NCBI GenBank assembly: GCA_934655755.1
Contig: CAKUHA010000003.1
Location: forward strand, 101,818 to 165,817
Source: an uncultured Collinsella sp.
Lineage (GTDB): Bacteria; Actinomycetota; Coriobacteriia; Coriobacteriales; Coriobacteriaceae
Direction of reading: 5' to 3'
Length of the DNA stretch: 64,000 nucleotides
Below the pieces are notes generated by a model. That model was not told the origin of the DNA and made no database searches. It saw only the letters and a list, made by a program, of their open reading frames with translations. This document shows, piece by piece, positions 1-7,166 of this stretch (positions are counted from its first letter, which is position 1; the number at the start of each line of letters is the position of its first letter). Both the position numbers and the translations under genes were made by a program.

Positions 1-1
1 C

Positions 2-355
2 CGTATTGTCCAGGAAGAGCCTCACGCCTTCCGCGTCGTGGGTCGCGCGATCGAGCGCATGGTCATTCAGACCGACTGGGAAAACGAGGAGGCCGTCATC
101 TACCTGCAGCATAAGTTTGCTCGCATGGGCGTTGACGATGCGCTCGAGAAGGCCGGCTGCCGTGCGGGTGACGAAGTCCGCATCTGCCAGCGCGCCTTTG
201 ACTTTGAGGGCGCCGAGGACTTCTCTGAGTACGAGGACGAGCTTGAGGATGCGGGCGTTGAGGTCGTTGAGGTGGCAGAAGCCGCGGATGAGAGCGTCGA
301 GGTTGTCGATGCGGCAGACGTCACCGACGATGCCGAGACCCCGGAGGGCGAGTAG
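2..355 (+). CDS. obgE: GTPase Obg/CgtA, C-terminal part (truncated by window start)
   Basis: The last 117 residues of the ribosome-assembly GTPase Obg; the glycine-rich N-terminal domain and the G domain lie before the window. What is visible is the Obg C-terminal (OCT) domain, recognisable from the block RVVGRAIERMV, the segment YLQHKFARMGVDDALEKAG and the GDEVRI strand. It is followed by an acidic tail of about 45 residues rich in Glu, Asp and Val that the family does not require. nadD begins 3 bases after the stop, so the two are almost certainly co-transcribed. Obg supports late 50S maturation, which fits rsfS further down the same gene string. The 5' end is open, so no start can be given. 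Confidence 0.9.
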   Translation, partial: RIVQEEPHAFRVVGRAIERMVIQTDWENEEAVIYLQHKFARMGVDDALEKAGCRAGDEVRICQRAFDFEGAEDFSEYEDELEDAGVEVVEVAEAADESVEVVDAADVTDDAETPEGE

Positions 356-358
356 GCC

Positions 359-1036
359 ATGTCGCTGCGCGGTGGAATCGGTTTGCCCGAGCTGCCCATC
401 GAGGATGGGCGGGATTATAGGCTTGGCATTATGGGCGGCACCTTTGATCCGATCCATTACGGCCATCTGGTGACCGCCGAGCAGGCGCGCGAGTCGCTCG
501 ACCTGGATGCCGTGCTCTTTATGCCGGCCGGCTCTCCTGCCTTTAAGCTCGATAAACCGGTGACGCCGGCCGAGGACCGTTATGCCATGACGGTCCTCGC
601 GACTGCCGCGAATCCCGCTTTTTTGGCGAGCAGGTTCGAAATCGATCGTGCCGGTGTCACCTATACGGCCGATACGCTGCGCGCCCTGCGCGAGTTTTAC
701 CCGCCACAGGTAAAGCTCTACTTTATTACGGGCGCCGATGCGATCATCGATATTGTGACCTGGCACCATGCTGACGAGATTGCCGAGCTGGCAACGTTTA
801 TTGCCGCAACACGTCCCGGTTTCGATATCGATACGGCTCGCGCGCGGATCAAAGAGTCGGGCCTGCCGTTCGACGTGCGCTATATCCAGATTCCGGCGCT
901 GGCGATTAGCTCGACCAACATTCGCAAGCGAGTTGCCCGCGGCATGAGCGCGCGCTATCTTACGAGCGAGTCCGTGCTCGGCTACATTCGCAAACGCGGT
1001 CTGTATGCCGATCTGGGCCAAGAAGATTTTGAGTGA
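359..1036 (+). CDS. nadD: nicotinate-nucleotide adenylyltransferase
   Basis: Transfers AMP from ATP to nicotinate mononucleotide, giving deamido-NAD in cytosolic NAD synthesis. The nucleotidyltransferase signature GGTFDPIHYGH sits near residues 26-36 and the second signature ISSTNIRKRV near residue 182. The length of 225 residues is slightly long because about 20 residues precede the usual RLGIMGG start. The ATG at 359 is 3 bases after obgE; an in-frame ATG at 431 would cut into the first strand, so the upstream start is preferred. Its place between obgE and yqeK matches the order seen in many Firmicutes and Actinobacteria. Confidence 0.95.
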   Translation: MSLRGGIGLPELPIEDGRDYRLGIMGGTFDPIHYGHLVTAEQARESLDLDAVLFMPAGSPAFKLDKPVTPAEDRYAMTVLATAANPAFLASRFEIDRAGVTYTADTLRALREFYPPQVKLYFITGADAIIDIVTWHHADEIAELATFIAATRPGFDIDTARARIKESGLPFDVRYIQIPALAISSTNIRKRVARGMSARYLTSESVLGYIRKRGLYADLGQEDFE

Positions 1037-1048
1037 TGGGGGAGAACG

Positions 1049-1657
1049 TTGTCGGTAGAGGATCAGTTTGAGGGCGATCAGCGCGCGCTGCTCCAGCGCA
1101 TTCACGAGCTGCTCGACGTGCGCATGAAGGATAAGCGCAAGCGCTATGTGCATTCGTTGGGTGTTGCCGAGACTGCGCTGCATCTGGCCGAGGTGTACGG
1201 TGTCGATCGCTTTGACGCCGCAGCTGCCGGTCTGATCCACGACTGGGACAAGGTGCTCTCCGATGATGAGCTCGTGGCCCGCGCACTGCACTATGGCATC
1301 AAGGTCGCCGGCTCGCCCTCTGCAGCGACGCCGCTGCTGCATGGCCCGGTTGCCGCCTATGAGCTTCCGCAGCTCTTTCCCGAGCTTTCGCCGGCGGTCT
1401 TTCAGGCTGTCGACCGTCACACCGTGGGTGCCTGCGACATGACACCGCTCGATATGGTGGTCTTTGTGGCCGATGCCATCGAGCCCAACCGTCACGGCGA
1501 TTATGCCCATGCGCTGCGCAAGATGGTGGGGGAGTCGACGCTTGACGAGTTGTTCTTCTCCTGTTTTGCGCAGGGTCTGGTCTACGTGATCCAGTCCGGG
1601 CGCTATCTTTATCCCACGGCAATTACGATTTACAACCATTACGCCCAGCTGCGCTAG
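1049..1657 (+). CDS. yqeK: YqeK-type HD-domain hydrolase
   Basis: HD-superfamily metal-dependent phosphohydrolase of 202 residues. YqeK proteins hydrolyse diadenosine tetraphosphate symmetrically. Metal-binding motifs visible are the first His in HSLGVAETA, the HD pair in LIHDWDK, a later His in LLHGPVA, and VADAIEPNR near residue 145. The start is TTG at 1049, preceded by a GGGGGAG ribosome binding site at 1038-1043 and just after the nadD stop. It lies between nadD and rsfS as in Bacillus. The first 20 residues are less conserved, so the exact start is the main uncertainty. Confidence 0.88.
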   Translation: MSVEDQFEGDQRALLQRIHELLDVRMKDKRKRYVHSLGVAETALHLAEVYGVDRFDAAAAGLIHDWDKVLSDDELVARALHYGIKVAGSPSAATPLLHGPVAAYELPQLFPELSPAVFQAVDRHTVGACDMTPLDMVVFVADAIEPNRHGDYAHALRKMVGESTLDELFFSCFAQGLVYVIQSGRYLYPTAITIYNHYAQLR

Positions 1658-1684
1658 CTTGGGCTGTCGAGAAAGAGGTATTCC

Positions 1685-2140
1685 ATGGCCGACGAGACCA
1701 TGACCGACGAGCAGATTTTTAAGGATGTAGAGCATAAGAGTTTCGTTGCCACGTCCGACCGCACCGCTGCCTCGCTGTCCGCGAGCGGCGTGGCAGCCGA
1801 GGATGTCGCCCGCGCCGCCGCACAGGCCGCCTACGACAAGAAGGGCGAGGATGTGCAGGTGCTCGACCTGACTGAGCTCTCCGACGTGTGCGACTACTTT
1901 GTCCTTGCCACCGGCACCAACAACCGTCAGGTCGATTCGATCGTCGATGAGATTGAGGAAAAGGTCGCCGAGGCTTGCGGTGAGCACCCGTTCTCCATCG
2001 AGGGCCGCGAGCAGAAGACCTGGATGCTCATGGACTACGGCTCGGTCGTCGTTCATGTCTTCACCCCCGAGGCCCGCGAGTTCTATCGCCTCGAGAAGCT
2101 CTGGGGCGACGCTCCCCAGCTCCCCCTCGACCTCCTCTAA
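1685..2140 (+). CDS. rsfS: ribosomal silencing factor RsfS
   Basis: RsfS binds uL14 on the 50S subunit and blocks subunit joining when translation is limited. The core (residues ~45-150) carries DVQVLDLTELSDVCDYFVLATG and ends with the typical WGDAPQLPLDLL. The N-terminal ~40 residues are an extension beyond the usual 110-120 residue protein and may be mis-assigned; the ATG at 1685 follows an AAGAGGTA site. The last four codons lie inside the first copy of a 36-bp tandem repeat belonging to the adjacent RAYT unit, so the repeat family abuts or has captured the 3' end of this gene. Confidence 0.93.
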   Translation: MADETMTDEQIFKDVEHKSFVATSDRTAASLSASGVAAEDVARAAAQAAYDKKGEDVQVLDLTELSDVCDYFVLATGTNNRQVDSIVDEIEEKVAEACGEHPFSIEGREQKTWMLMDYGSVVVHVFTPEAREFYRLEKLWGDAPQLPLDLL

Positions 2141-2200
2141 ATGATTTTTCTGGGACGGGGATAAGACCTCCTCTAAATGATTTTTCTGGGACGGGGATAA
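2129..2200 (+). repeat. tandem 36-bp REP-like repeat, left flank of RAYT 1
   Basis: Two perfect head-to-tail copies of a 36-bp unit (2129-2164 and 2165-2200). The first copy begins inside the last codons and stop of rsfS, so the duplicated segment includes 12 bp of coding sequence plus the REP-like core. A perfect duplication implies a recent event. Confidence 0.9.
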
Positions 2201-2221
2201 AATAATCATTCCTACCGTTCG

Positions 2222-2258
2222 CCGAACCGCTCATCTATGTTGGGCGGTTCGGTTTTTT
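2222..2258 (+). terminator. rho-independent terminator
   Basis: Stem CCGAACCGC (2222-2230) pairs with GCGGTTCGG (2244-2252) and is followed by six T residues. It lies after the tandem repeat and is the probable end of the obgE-nadD-yqeK-rsfS transcript. The REP copies therefore lie between the last gene and its terminator. Confidence 0.85.
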
Positions 2259-2312
2259 CTTAACCTTCCTTTTGTATGCTGAGCTGTTGCAAACTCGGAA
2301 GGGAGGGCTTCG

Positions 2313-3053
2313 ATGACTCGCGTTGCCCGTGTGTTATCCGAACTCGGTCATTATCATGTTATGGTCAAGGGCTGTGCCGACCAGCTGATCTTTGAGGACG
2401 ATGACGACCGCTACTATTTCCTCAATCTGATGAATCGGCGTTTTACATCCGACCATATTCGACTGTTTGCTTGGTGCTTGATGGACAATCATGTGCATCT
2501 GTTATTTGATGATCCCGATAACCAAATGAGCACTGCGATGCACGCTATAGATACAGCGTATGCAATACGTTTTAATTTGAAAACGGGGCGGCGCGGGCCA
2601 GTTTTTCAAGAACGTTTTAAGAGCGTGGTAATTTCCGATGATGAGCAGCTGCTTCGTTGCGTTCGTTACATCCACGACAATCCTGCAAAAGCAGGTGTAT
2701 CTTCTGCCCCTATGTATCGATGGAGCAGTTTCCACGAGTATTTCGGTACGCCCGAAATCTGCGATTGCAGTGATATTGTCGAGCTGTTTGGTGGCTCGGA
2801 GTCGTTTTACCTTACGAGTACTGACGGAAAACCCAATTCGTATTATCTGCCCGAGGGCAAACACGTTTCCGATATGGATGCATTGGAAGTCGCACAGGCT
2901 CTATTGGCTCCACTTGAGCCTCATCAGCTCAAGACGCTTCCGAAGCAAGAGCGGAATCGCCTGTTGGCAATGCTGAAACATCGAGGATTTACGATTGCCC
3001 AGATTTCGCGCATTACGGGAATTGGCACAAATATAATTCAGAGGGCGAAATGA
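2313..3053 (+). CDS. REP-associated tyrosine transposase (RAYT, Y1_Tnp family)
   Basis: HUH-superfamily single-strand transposase/endonuclease of 246 residues. Visible motifs are the N-terminal GHYHVMVKG, the paired-His motif WCLMDNHVHLL (residues ~51-61), the catalytic-Tyr segment RYIHDNP (residues ~117-123) and YRWSSFHEY. The C-terminal ~35 residues (FTIAQISRITGIG) look like a helix-turn-helix that could read the flanking repeats. ATG at 2313 follows GGGAGGG with good spacing. Codon choice is more AT-rich than in neighbouring genes, as expected for acquired DNA. A second, diverged relative lies at 35385-36161. Confidence 0.9.
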   Translation: MTRVARVLSELGHYHVMVKGCADQLIFEDDDDRYYFLNLMNRRFTSDHIRLFAWCLMDNHVHLLFDDPDNQMSTAMHAIDTAYAIRFNLKTGRRGPVFQERFKSVVISDDEQLLRCVRYIHDNPAKAGVSSAPMYRWSSFHEYFGTPEICDCSDIVELFGGSESFYLTSTDGKPNSYYLPEGKHVSDMDALEVAQALLAPLEPHQLKTLPKQERNRLLAMLKHRGFTIAQISRITGIGTNIIQRAK

Positions 3054-3061
3054 GGCCTGAA

Positions 3062-3150
3062 ATGATTAATTCATCCCCGTCCCAAAATAATCAAAAACAC
3101 CGATAGCGCCAGAATGATTTTTTAATCCCCGTCCCAGAAAAATCATTTTG
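3062..3150 (-). repeat. paired REP-like repeat, right flank of RAYT 1
   Basis: Two copies of the REP-like core in the opposite orientation to the left flank. The outer copy (3125-3148) is the exact reverse complement of the left 24-base core. The inner one (about 3070-3093) keeps ATCCCCGTCCC but differs around it. Nothing else is recognisable before the dinB stop at 3162. Confidence 0.85.
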
Positions 3151-3161
3151 CCCAAAAGCAA

Positions 3162-4415
3162 TTAATCGTTAAAGCGGGATTGGCGGCCGAAGGTTAGGGC
3201 TGCGTCGCCGAATTTGTCTCGGACGGCGTCGATGGCGACGGAGAGATCTCGGCGGTCGCTCGACTGGGCTCCGCGGTCATCGACTTCGCAGAACAGGTCG
3301 GTTTGGATACCGCCTTGGTGGTTGAAGTCACTCATGCCGATGCCGGCCAGGCGCACGTGCATGCCTTCCTGCCAGATGTTATCGAGCAGCTCGAGCGCTA
3401 CGGCCACAAAGATGTTCTCGTCATCGGTGGGGTGGGGAAGCCTGCGCTGTGCCGTGCGCCCGCTGCCGTAAGAGTATTTGAGCTTGAGCGTTACGGTGCC
3501 ACCTGTCAGTCCCTGACGGCGCAGACGGCGACCGACCGACTCGCCCAGCAGCGCGATCGCCGCTTCGATATCCCCGCGCTCGGTCAAATCCTTCGCAAAG
3601 GTGCGCTCATTGCTCACCGATTTGACCTCGCGCTCCTCGTCCAGGCTCGTGACCTCGGAAATCTCGAGACCCAACGCACGTTGGCGCATGCGCTCGCCGT
3701 TTACGCCAAAAATCGAGGCCAGCGTGGACTCCGGAGCACGTGACAGCTCGCCCAGCGTATAGATTCGCATGCGGCGCAGCCGCTCCTCGGCCGAGCGCCC
3801 GATACCGCTCATCGCAGACACCGGCAGCGCGGCCAAGAAGCGCTGCTCCGTGCCGGGGCGTACGATGGTCAGACCAAACGGTTTGTCGCGCTCGCTTGCG
3901 ATCTTGGCAACTGTCTTGTTGCAGCCGACGCCAATGGAGCAGGTCACCCCCAGCGCCGCCACGCGGTCACTGATGCGCCGCGCCACCAGCAGCGGATCCT
4001 CGGGCGCAAAGCGGCCCGGCGTGATATCGATAAAGGCCTCGTCGATGGACACGCGCTCCACACGCGGCGTCTCATCGGCAAGAATCGCCATGACCTGCGC
4101 GCTCACCTCGCGGTAGCGATCGAAGTGCCCGTGCGTCCAAATGGCTTGCGGGCACAAGCGCCGCGCCTCGGCCGAGGCCATGGCGGAATGCACGCCAAAA
4201 CGACGCGCCTCATACGAACATGTGGACACGACGCCGCGTGATTCGGCATCGCCGCCCACAATGAGCGGCTTTCCGCGCCACTCGGGGTGGTCGAGCATCT
4301 CCACGCTTGCAAAAAACGCATCGAGGTCCATCAGGCCCACCGCCGGACCCGTCCAGGGCGGCGGCGTGACGCCCGCAGCATCCTCATAACCGTATGTATG
4401 TTCGCGTCTTTCCAT
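3162..4415 (-). CDS. dinB: DNA polymerase IV (Y family)
   Basis: Error-prone translesion polymerase of 417 residues. Motif I DLDAFFASVE is at residues ~30-39 and the catalytic RVSIDEAFIDI near residue 120. A helix-hairpin-helix thumb region (SAMSGIGRSAEERL) and a little-finger domain follow. IQTDLF near residue 370 resembles a beta-clamp binding motif. No ribosome binding site precedes the ATG; instead a TATACT box ends 6 bases before it, suggesting a leaderless transcript. A site resembling the Gram-positive LexA box overlaps the first codons. It stands alone on the minus strand between the RAYT unit and rpsP. Confidence 0.95.
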   Translation of the reverse strand: MERREHTYGYEDAAGVTPPPWTGPAVGLMDLDAFFASVEMLDHPEWRGKPLIVGGDAESRGVVSTCSYEARRFGVHSAMASAEARRLCPQAIWTHGHFDRYREVSAQVMAILADETPRVERVSIDEAFIDITPGRFAPEDPLLVARRISDRVAALGVTCSIGVGCNKTVAKIASERDKPFGLTIVRPGTEQRFLAALPVSAMSGIGRSAEERLRRMRIYTLGELSRAPESTLASIFGVNGERMRQRALGLEISEVTSLDEEREVKSVSNERTFAKDLTERGDIEAAIALLGESVGRRLRRQGLTGGTVTLKLKYSYGSGRTAQRRLPHPTDDENIFVAVALELLDNIWQEGMHVRLAGIGMSDFNHQGGIQTDLFCEVDDRGAQSSDRRDLSVAIDAVRDKFGDAALTFGRQSRFND

Positions 4416-4427
4416 GTCATGAGTATA
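4391..4427 (-). promoter_or_regulatory. dinB promoter -10 with overlapping SOS-box-like site
   Basis: On the minus strand TATACT occupies 4427-4422, and 6 bases later the dinB ATG begins at 4415. Reading on, CGAACATACATACG (4404-4391) fits the Gram-positive LexA/DinR consensus CGAACRNRYGTTYC at most positions. A repressor bound there would sit right at the transcription start. No clear -35 was found. Confidence 0.5.
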
Positions 4428-4531
4428 CCGCGCAGCTCATGTGGGGTGCGTGTATGTGCTTGCAAATCCCGAATTCTTGTCTAAGATATGGATTTGCCCT
4501 CGACTACACCGAAGAAGTTGGTCTCACGGAC

Positions 4532-4560
4532 TTCACCTGCCCGCGTCGATGGCGTATTAT
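4532..4560 (+). promoter_or_regulatory. rpsP operon promoter
   Basis: TTCACC (4532-4537), a 17-base spacer and TATTAT (4555-4560) form a recognisable housekeeping promoter about 55 bases ahead of rpsP. It would serve rpsP-khpA-rimM-trmD-lepB. Confidence 0.6.
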
Positions 4561-4616
4561 GTTCAACTGTTTGTTTGTAGTTGCAGCCTAAAGCTGCTTG
4601 GTTGGAGGAGTTTCCT

Positions 4617-4958
4617 TTGGCAGTCAAGATTCGCCTTGCTCGTCACGGCGCTAAGAAGCGTCCGTACTACCGTGTCGTCGTCGCCGATTCCCGCGCCCCG
4701 CGTGACGGTCGTATCATCGAGGAGGTTGGCCGCTACAACCCGATGACCGCCCCCAAGACCATCAACCTCGACCTCGAGAAGATTGCCGACTGGCAGTCCA
4801 AGGGCGCTCAGCTCACCGACGCCGTCGCCGCTCTGGTCAAGGCCGCCAACGAGGGCGAGAAGACCGAGACCGTCGTCAAGAAGTCCAAGAAGCAGCTCGC
4901 CAAAGAGGCCGAGGCCGCTAAGGCTGCCGCTGAGGCCGCTGAGGGCGCCGAGGAGTAA
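4617..4958 (+). CDS. rpsP: 30S ribosomal protein bS16
   Basis: Component of the 30S platform needed for assembly. The N-terminal block [19 protein letters not shown] and [11 protein letters not shown] identify it. The TTG at 4617 gives the family-typical start and is preceded by GGAGGAG at 4604-4610; an upstream in-frame ATG-like extension would add 12 unrelated residues. The 113-residue protein ends in a Lys-then-Ala/Glu-rich tail of about 35 residues. It is first gene of a conserved string with khpA, rimM and trmD. Confidence 0.97.
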   Translation: MAVKIRLARHGAKKRPYYRVVVADSRAPRDGRIIEEVGRYNPMTAPKTINLDLEKIADWQSKGAQLTDAVAALVKAANEGEKTETVVKKSKKQLAKEAEAAKAAAEAAEGAEE

Positions 4959-4961
4959 ATC

Positions 4962-5246
4962 GTGCCTGAGGTTGACGCTGCACAGCTCGAGGGTGAGGCA
5001 ATGCTCTCAGATCGCATCGCCGATCTCGTCGAATATCTCGTTGTTCAGATCGTCGACGACCCGGATTCCGTGAGCCTTGAGGTCATCGATGGTGACGACG
5101 CCTCTACGATTGAGGTTTCGGTTGCCGAGGATGACGTCGCTAAGGTCATCGGCCGTCGTGGCCGTACCATCAAGGCCATTCGCACGCTCGCCCGTGCACT
5201 GGCCGCTCGCCTCGACACCGCTGTCGAGGTAGAGGTTCTGGGCTAG
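4962..5246 (+). CDS. khpA: KhpA-type KH-domain RNA-binding protein
   Basis: Small single-KH RNA-binding protein; relatives partner with KhpB and affect sRNA and cell-division regulation in Gram-positives. The KH signature VAKVIGRRGRTIKAIR is at residues ~59-74. With the GTG at 4962 it has 94 residues. An alternative ATG at 5001, with GGTGAGG in front, would give 81 residues, closer to the usual length. The gene follows rpsP by 3 bases, the common rpsP-khpA-rimM-trmD order, which links it to ribosome biogenesis. Confidence 0.9.
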   Translation: MPEVDAAQLEGEAMLSDRIADLVEYLVVQIVDDPDSVSLEVIDGDDASTIEVSVAEDDVAKVIGRRGRTIKAIRTLARALAARLDTAVEVEVLG

Positions 5247-5250
5247 GACC

Positions 5251-5772
5251 TTGAGGTCCCAGTACAAAAACATCGCCCGTGTGGTCAAGCCGCACGGAAG
5301 GAAGGGGGAGGTCCTCGCGCAGCCGCTGCGGGGGCTTCCTTCTGTATTGACGCCGGGTATGCGCGTCGCCCTTACGCCGCCCGCGCTCAAGCGTGACCGT
5401 TTTTGCACGGTCATGTCCGTTACCGATACGGGCGATGGCGATCTGGTCTCGTTTGAGGGCATTGACGACTTGACGGCCGCCGAGGGCATCACCGGTTGCT
5501 ATGTTCTGGCTAACCGTGATGACTTTGAGCTCGATTCGCTCGACGCCGCCTATGCCGACCTGATGGGTCGCGAGGTGGTCGACGAGCGCTTTGGCTCGCT
5601 CGGCTCGATCGTCGAGATCATGTCGACGCCCGCCAACGATGTTTGGGTTGTCGAGGGCGATCGGTACGGCGAGGTGCTGATTCCCGTGATCGAGCAGGTC
5701 GTGCTCGATCTTCCCGACACAGGAACAATTTCCGTCCACGTTATGGACGGCTTGATCGATATGGACAAGTAG
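5251..5772 (+). CDS. rimM: 16S rRNA processing protein RimM
   Basis: Assembly factor for the 30S head that binds uS19. The N-terminal beta-barrel begins NIARVVKPHGRKGEV and the C-terminal PRC-barrel contains VVDERFGSLGSIVEIM, DVWVV and GEVLIPVIEQVV. TTG at 5251, four bases after the khpA stop, is the only start that keeps the whole first strand. At 173 residues it is the usual length. Confidence 0.94.
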   Translation: MRSQYKNIARVVKPHGRKGEVLAQPLRGLPSVLTPGMRVALTPPALKRDRFCTVMSVTDTGDGDLVSFEGIDDLTAAEGITGCYVLANRDDFELDSLDAAYADLMGREVVDERFGSLGSIVEIMSTPANDVWVVEGDRYGEVLIPVIEQVVLDLPDTGTISVHVMDGLIDMDK

Positions 5773-5782
5773 GGAGGACAAC

Positions 5783-6541
5783 ATGCTGATTGAGACCCTT
5801 TCGGTCTTTCCCGAGATGTTTGAGCCCGTTATGTCCACGTCGATCTTGGGCCGTGCCCGCAAGGCCGGCCTTTTTGATTTTAAGGCGTATAACCTGCGCG
5901 ACTGGACGCACGACCGCCATCGCACCGTCGATGACGAGCCGTACGGCGGCGGGCAGGGCATGCTCATGAAGGTCGAGCCTATTGCCGAGGCCATCGAGGC
6001 TATTAGCTCCGAGGGCCCCAAGCCCACCGTGGTGTTTTTTACCCCCTGTGGCGAGCCCTTTACGCAGCATGTGGCCGAGCGCCTGCTCAAAAGCGAGCGT
6101 CTGCTGTTTGTGTGCAGCCGCTACGAAGGCGTCGACGAGCGCGCGTATGCATATGCCGACGAGCGTCTGTCGATCGGCGACTACGTGCTTACGGGTGGCG
6201 AGCTACCCGCCATGGTCGTTGCCGATGCCGTCGTGCGCCTCATTCCCGGCGCCCTGGGCGATGAGATGAGCAACGTGGACGAGTCGTTCTCGACCGCAGA
6301 GGACGGAGGCCTGCTCGAGTACGCGCAGTACACGCGTCCTGCCGAGTTTAACGGTGAGGGCGTGCCTCCGGTGCTCGTGAGCGGCGACCACGCCAAGGTC
6401 GATGCTTGGCGTCGCAAGAACGCCATCGAGCGTACCTGTCGTTGGCGTCCCGATCTGATCGAGACGGCACGGCTCACGCCCGAGGAGCGCGCGTACGCTC
6501 AGGATATCCTGGACGCTTCGTATTCGCAGAGCGAGGAGTGA
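5783..6541 (+). CDS. trmD: tRNA (guanine-N1-)-methyltransferase
   Basis: SPOUT methyltransferase making m1G37 with S-adenosylmethionine, preventing frameshifting. Residues 1-160 form the knotted domain: IETLSVFPEMF, DDEPYGGGQGMLMK, SRYEGVDERA and LSIGDYVLTGGELPA. The C-terminal domain ends with RRKNAIERTCRWRPDLI. ATG at 5783 follows GGGAGGA. It is 252 residues long and lies between rimM and lepB. Confidence 0.97.
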   Translation: MLIETLSVFPEMFEPVMSTSILGRARKAGLFDFKAYNLRDWTHDRHRTVDDEPYGGGQGMLMKVEPIAEAIEAISSEGPKPTVVFFTPCGEPFTQHVAERLLKSERLLFVCSRYEGVDERAYAYADERLSIGDYVLTGGELPAMVVADAVVRLIPGALGDEMSNVDESFSTAEDGGLLEYAQYTRPAEFNGEGVPPVLVSGDHAKVDAWRRKNAIERTCRWRPDLIETARLTPEERAYAQDILDASYSQSEE

Positions 6542-6543
6542 GT

Positions 6544-7107
6544 ATGGTTTCATCGCAGCATTCCGCGCTGAGGAGCGCTTTCGAGTGGATCGCGGTCGTC
6601 GCAATCGCGCTCGCCGCCACCTTCCTGATCCGCACGTTTGTGATCGAGCCCTTTGTGGTGCCCACCGGCTCCATGGAGTCCACGATCGAGATTGGCGATC
6701 AGATTCTGGCGCAAAAGGTGACGCTTGAGCTTGGGCAGCCTGTCAGCCAAGGCGACATCGTGGTGTTCCACAACCCCGACGCCACGTCCGAGCATGATGT
6801 GCTGGTAAAGCGCGTTATCGCCACGGCCGGCCAGACGGTTGACCTCCAGGATGGCAAGGTCGTTGTCGACGGCCAGGCGCTCGACGAGGACTATACGACT
6901 GGCATGAGCTGGCCGCTTTCGGTCCAGGCGCCCTCCGCCCAGGTGAGTTATCCCTACACCGTCCCCGACGATTGTGTGTGGGTGATGGGCGACAACCGCG
7001 AGAACTCAGCCGACTCCCGCTACTTTGGCCCGGTCGACCGCTCCGATCTGATTGCCGTGGCACTTGTGCGCTACTGGCCGCTCAACCGCATCGGCGCTAT
7101 CGACTAA
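6544..7107 (+). CDS. lepB: signal peptidase I
   Basis: Membrane serine protease that removes signal peptides outside the cytoplasmic membrane. One N-terminal membrane segment (residues ~14-33, WIAVVAIALAATFLI) precedes the catalytic domain. The Ser is in PTGSMESTI, the Lys in VLVKRVIA, and the later boxes are VWVMGDNRENSADSR and FGPV. The ATG at 6544, two bases after trmD, is chosen; the open frame continues upstream inside trmD but lacks homology there. The 187-residue length is typical of Gram-positive type I enzymes. Confidence 0.95.
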   Translation: MVSSQHSALRSAFEWIAVVAIALAATFLIRTFVIEPFVVPTGSMESTIEIGDQILAQKVTLELGQPVSQGDIVVFHNPDATSEHDVLVKRVIATAGQTVDLQDGKVVVDGQALDEDYTTGMSWPLSVQAPSAQVSYPYTVPDDCVWVMGDNRENSADSRYFGPVDRSDLIAVALVRYWPLNRIGAID

Positions 7108-7114
7108 AAACCGC

Positions 7115-7120
7115 TATAGT
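7115..7120 (+). promoter_or_regulatory. possible -10 element for glyQS
   Basis: TATAGT in the short lepB-glyQ gap, in the context CCGCTATAGTAC, lies about 46 bases before the glyQ ATG. No good -35 is visible. The leader it would make is too short for a T-box. Confidence 0.3.
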
Positions 7121-7166
7121 ACAGTACCTAACCGTGTAATCGTTTCGACGAGGGGATATTAGAGGC

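Larger units (their letters stand above)
2129..3150. mobile_element. RAYT unit 1: REP-associated tyrosine transposase with inverted REP-like flanks
   Basis: A single Y1-type transposase gene is flanked on both sides by short repeats with the core TCTGGGACGGGGAT. Two direct copies stand on the left (2139-2162 and 2175-2198). Two copies in inverted orientation stand on the right (a degenerate one near 3070-3093 and an exact one at 3125-3148). The outer left and right copies match over 24 bases. This is the arrangement expected of RAYT/REP systems, which are domesticated relatives of IS200/IS605. Whether the unit is still mobile cannot be told. The limits given are those of the repeats. Confidence 0.75.

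Noticed and set aside
4416..4531. Small open frames between dinB and rpsP
   Set aside because: They lack ribosome binding sites, overlap the promoter regions on both sides and show no recognisable protein features.
7108..7166. Possible T-box riboswitch ahead of glyQS
   Set aside because: Only about 46 bases lie between the -10-like box and the start codon, too short for a specifier stem and antiterminator.
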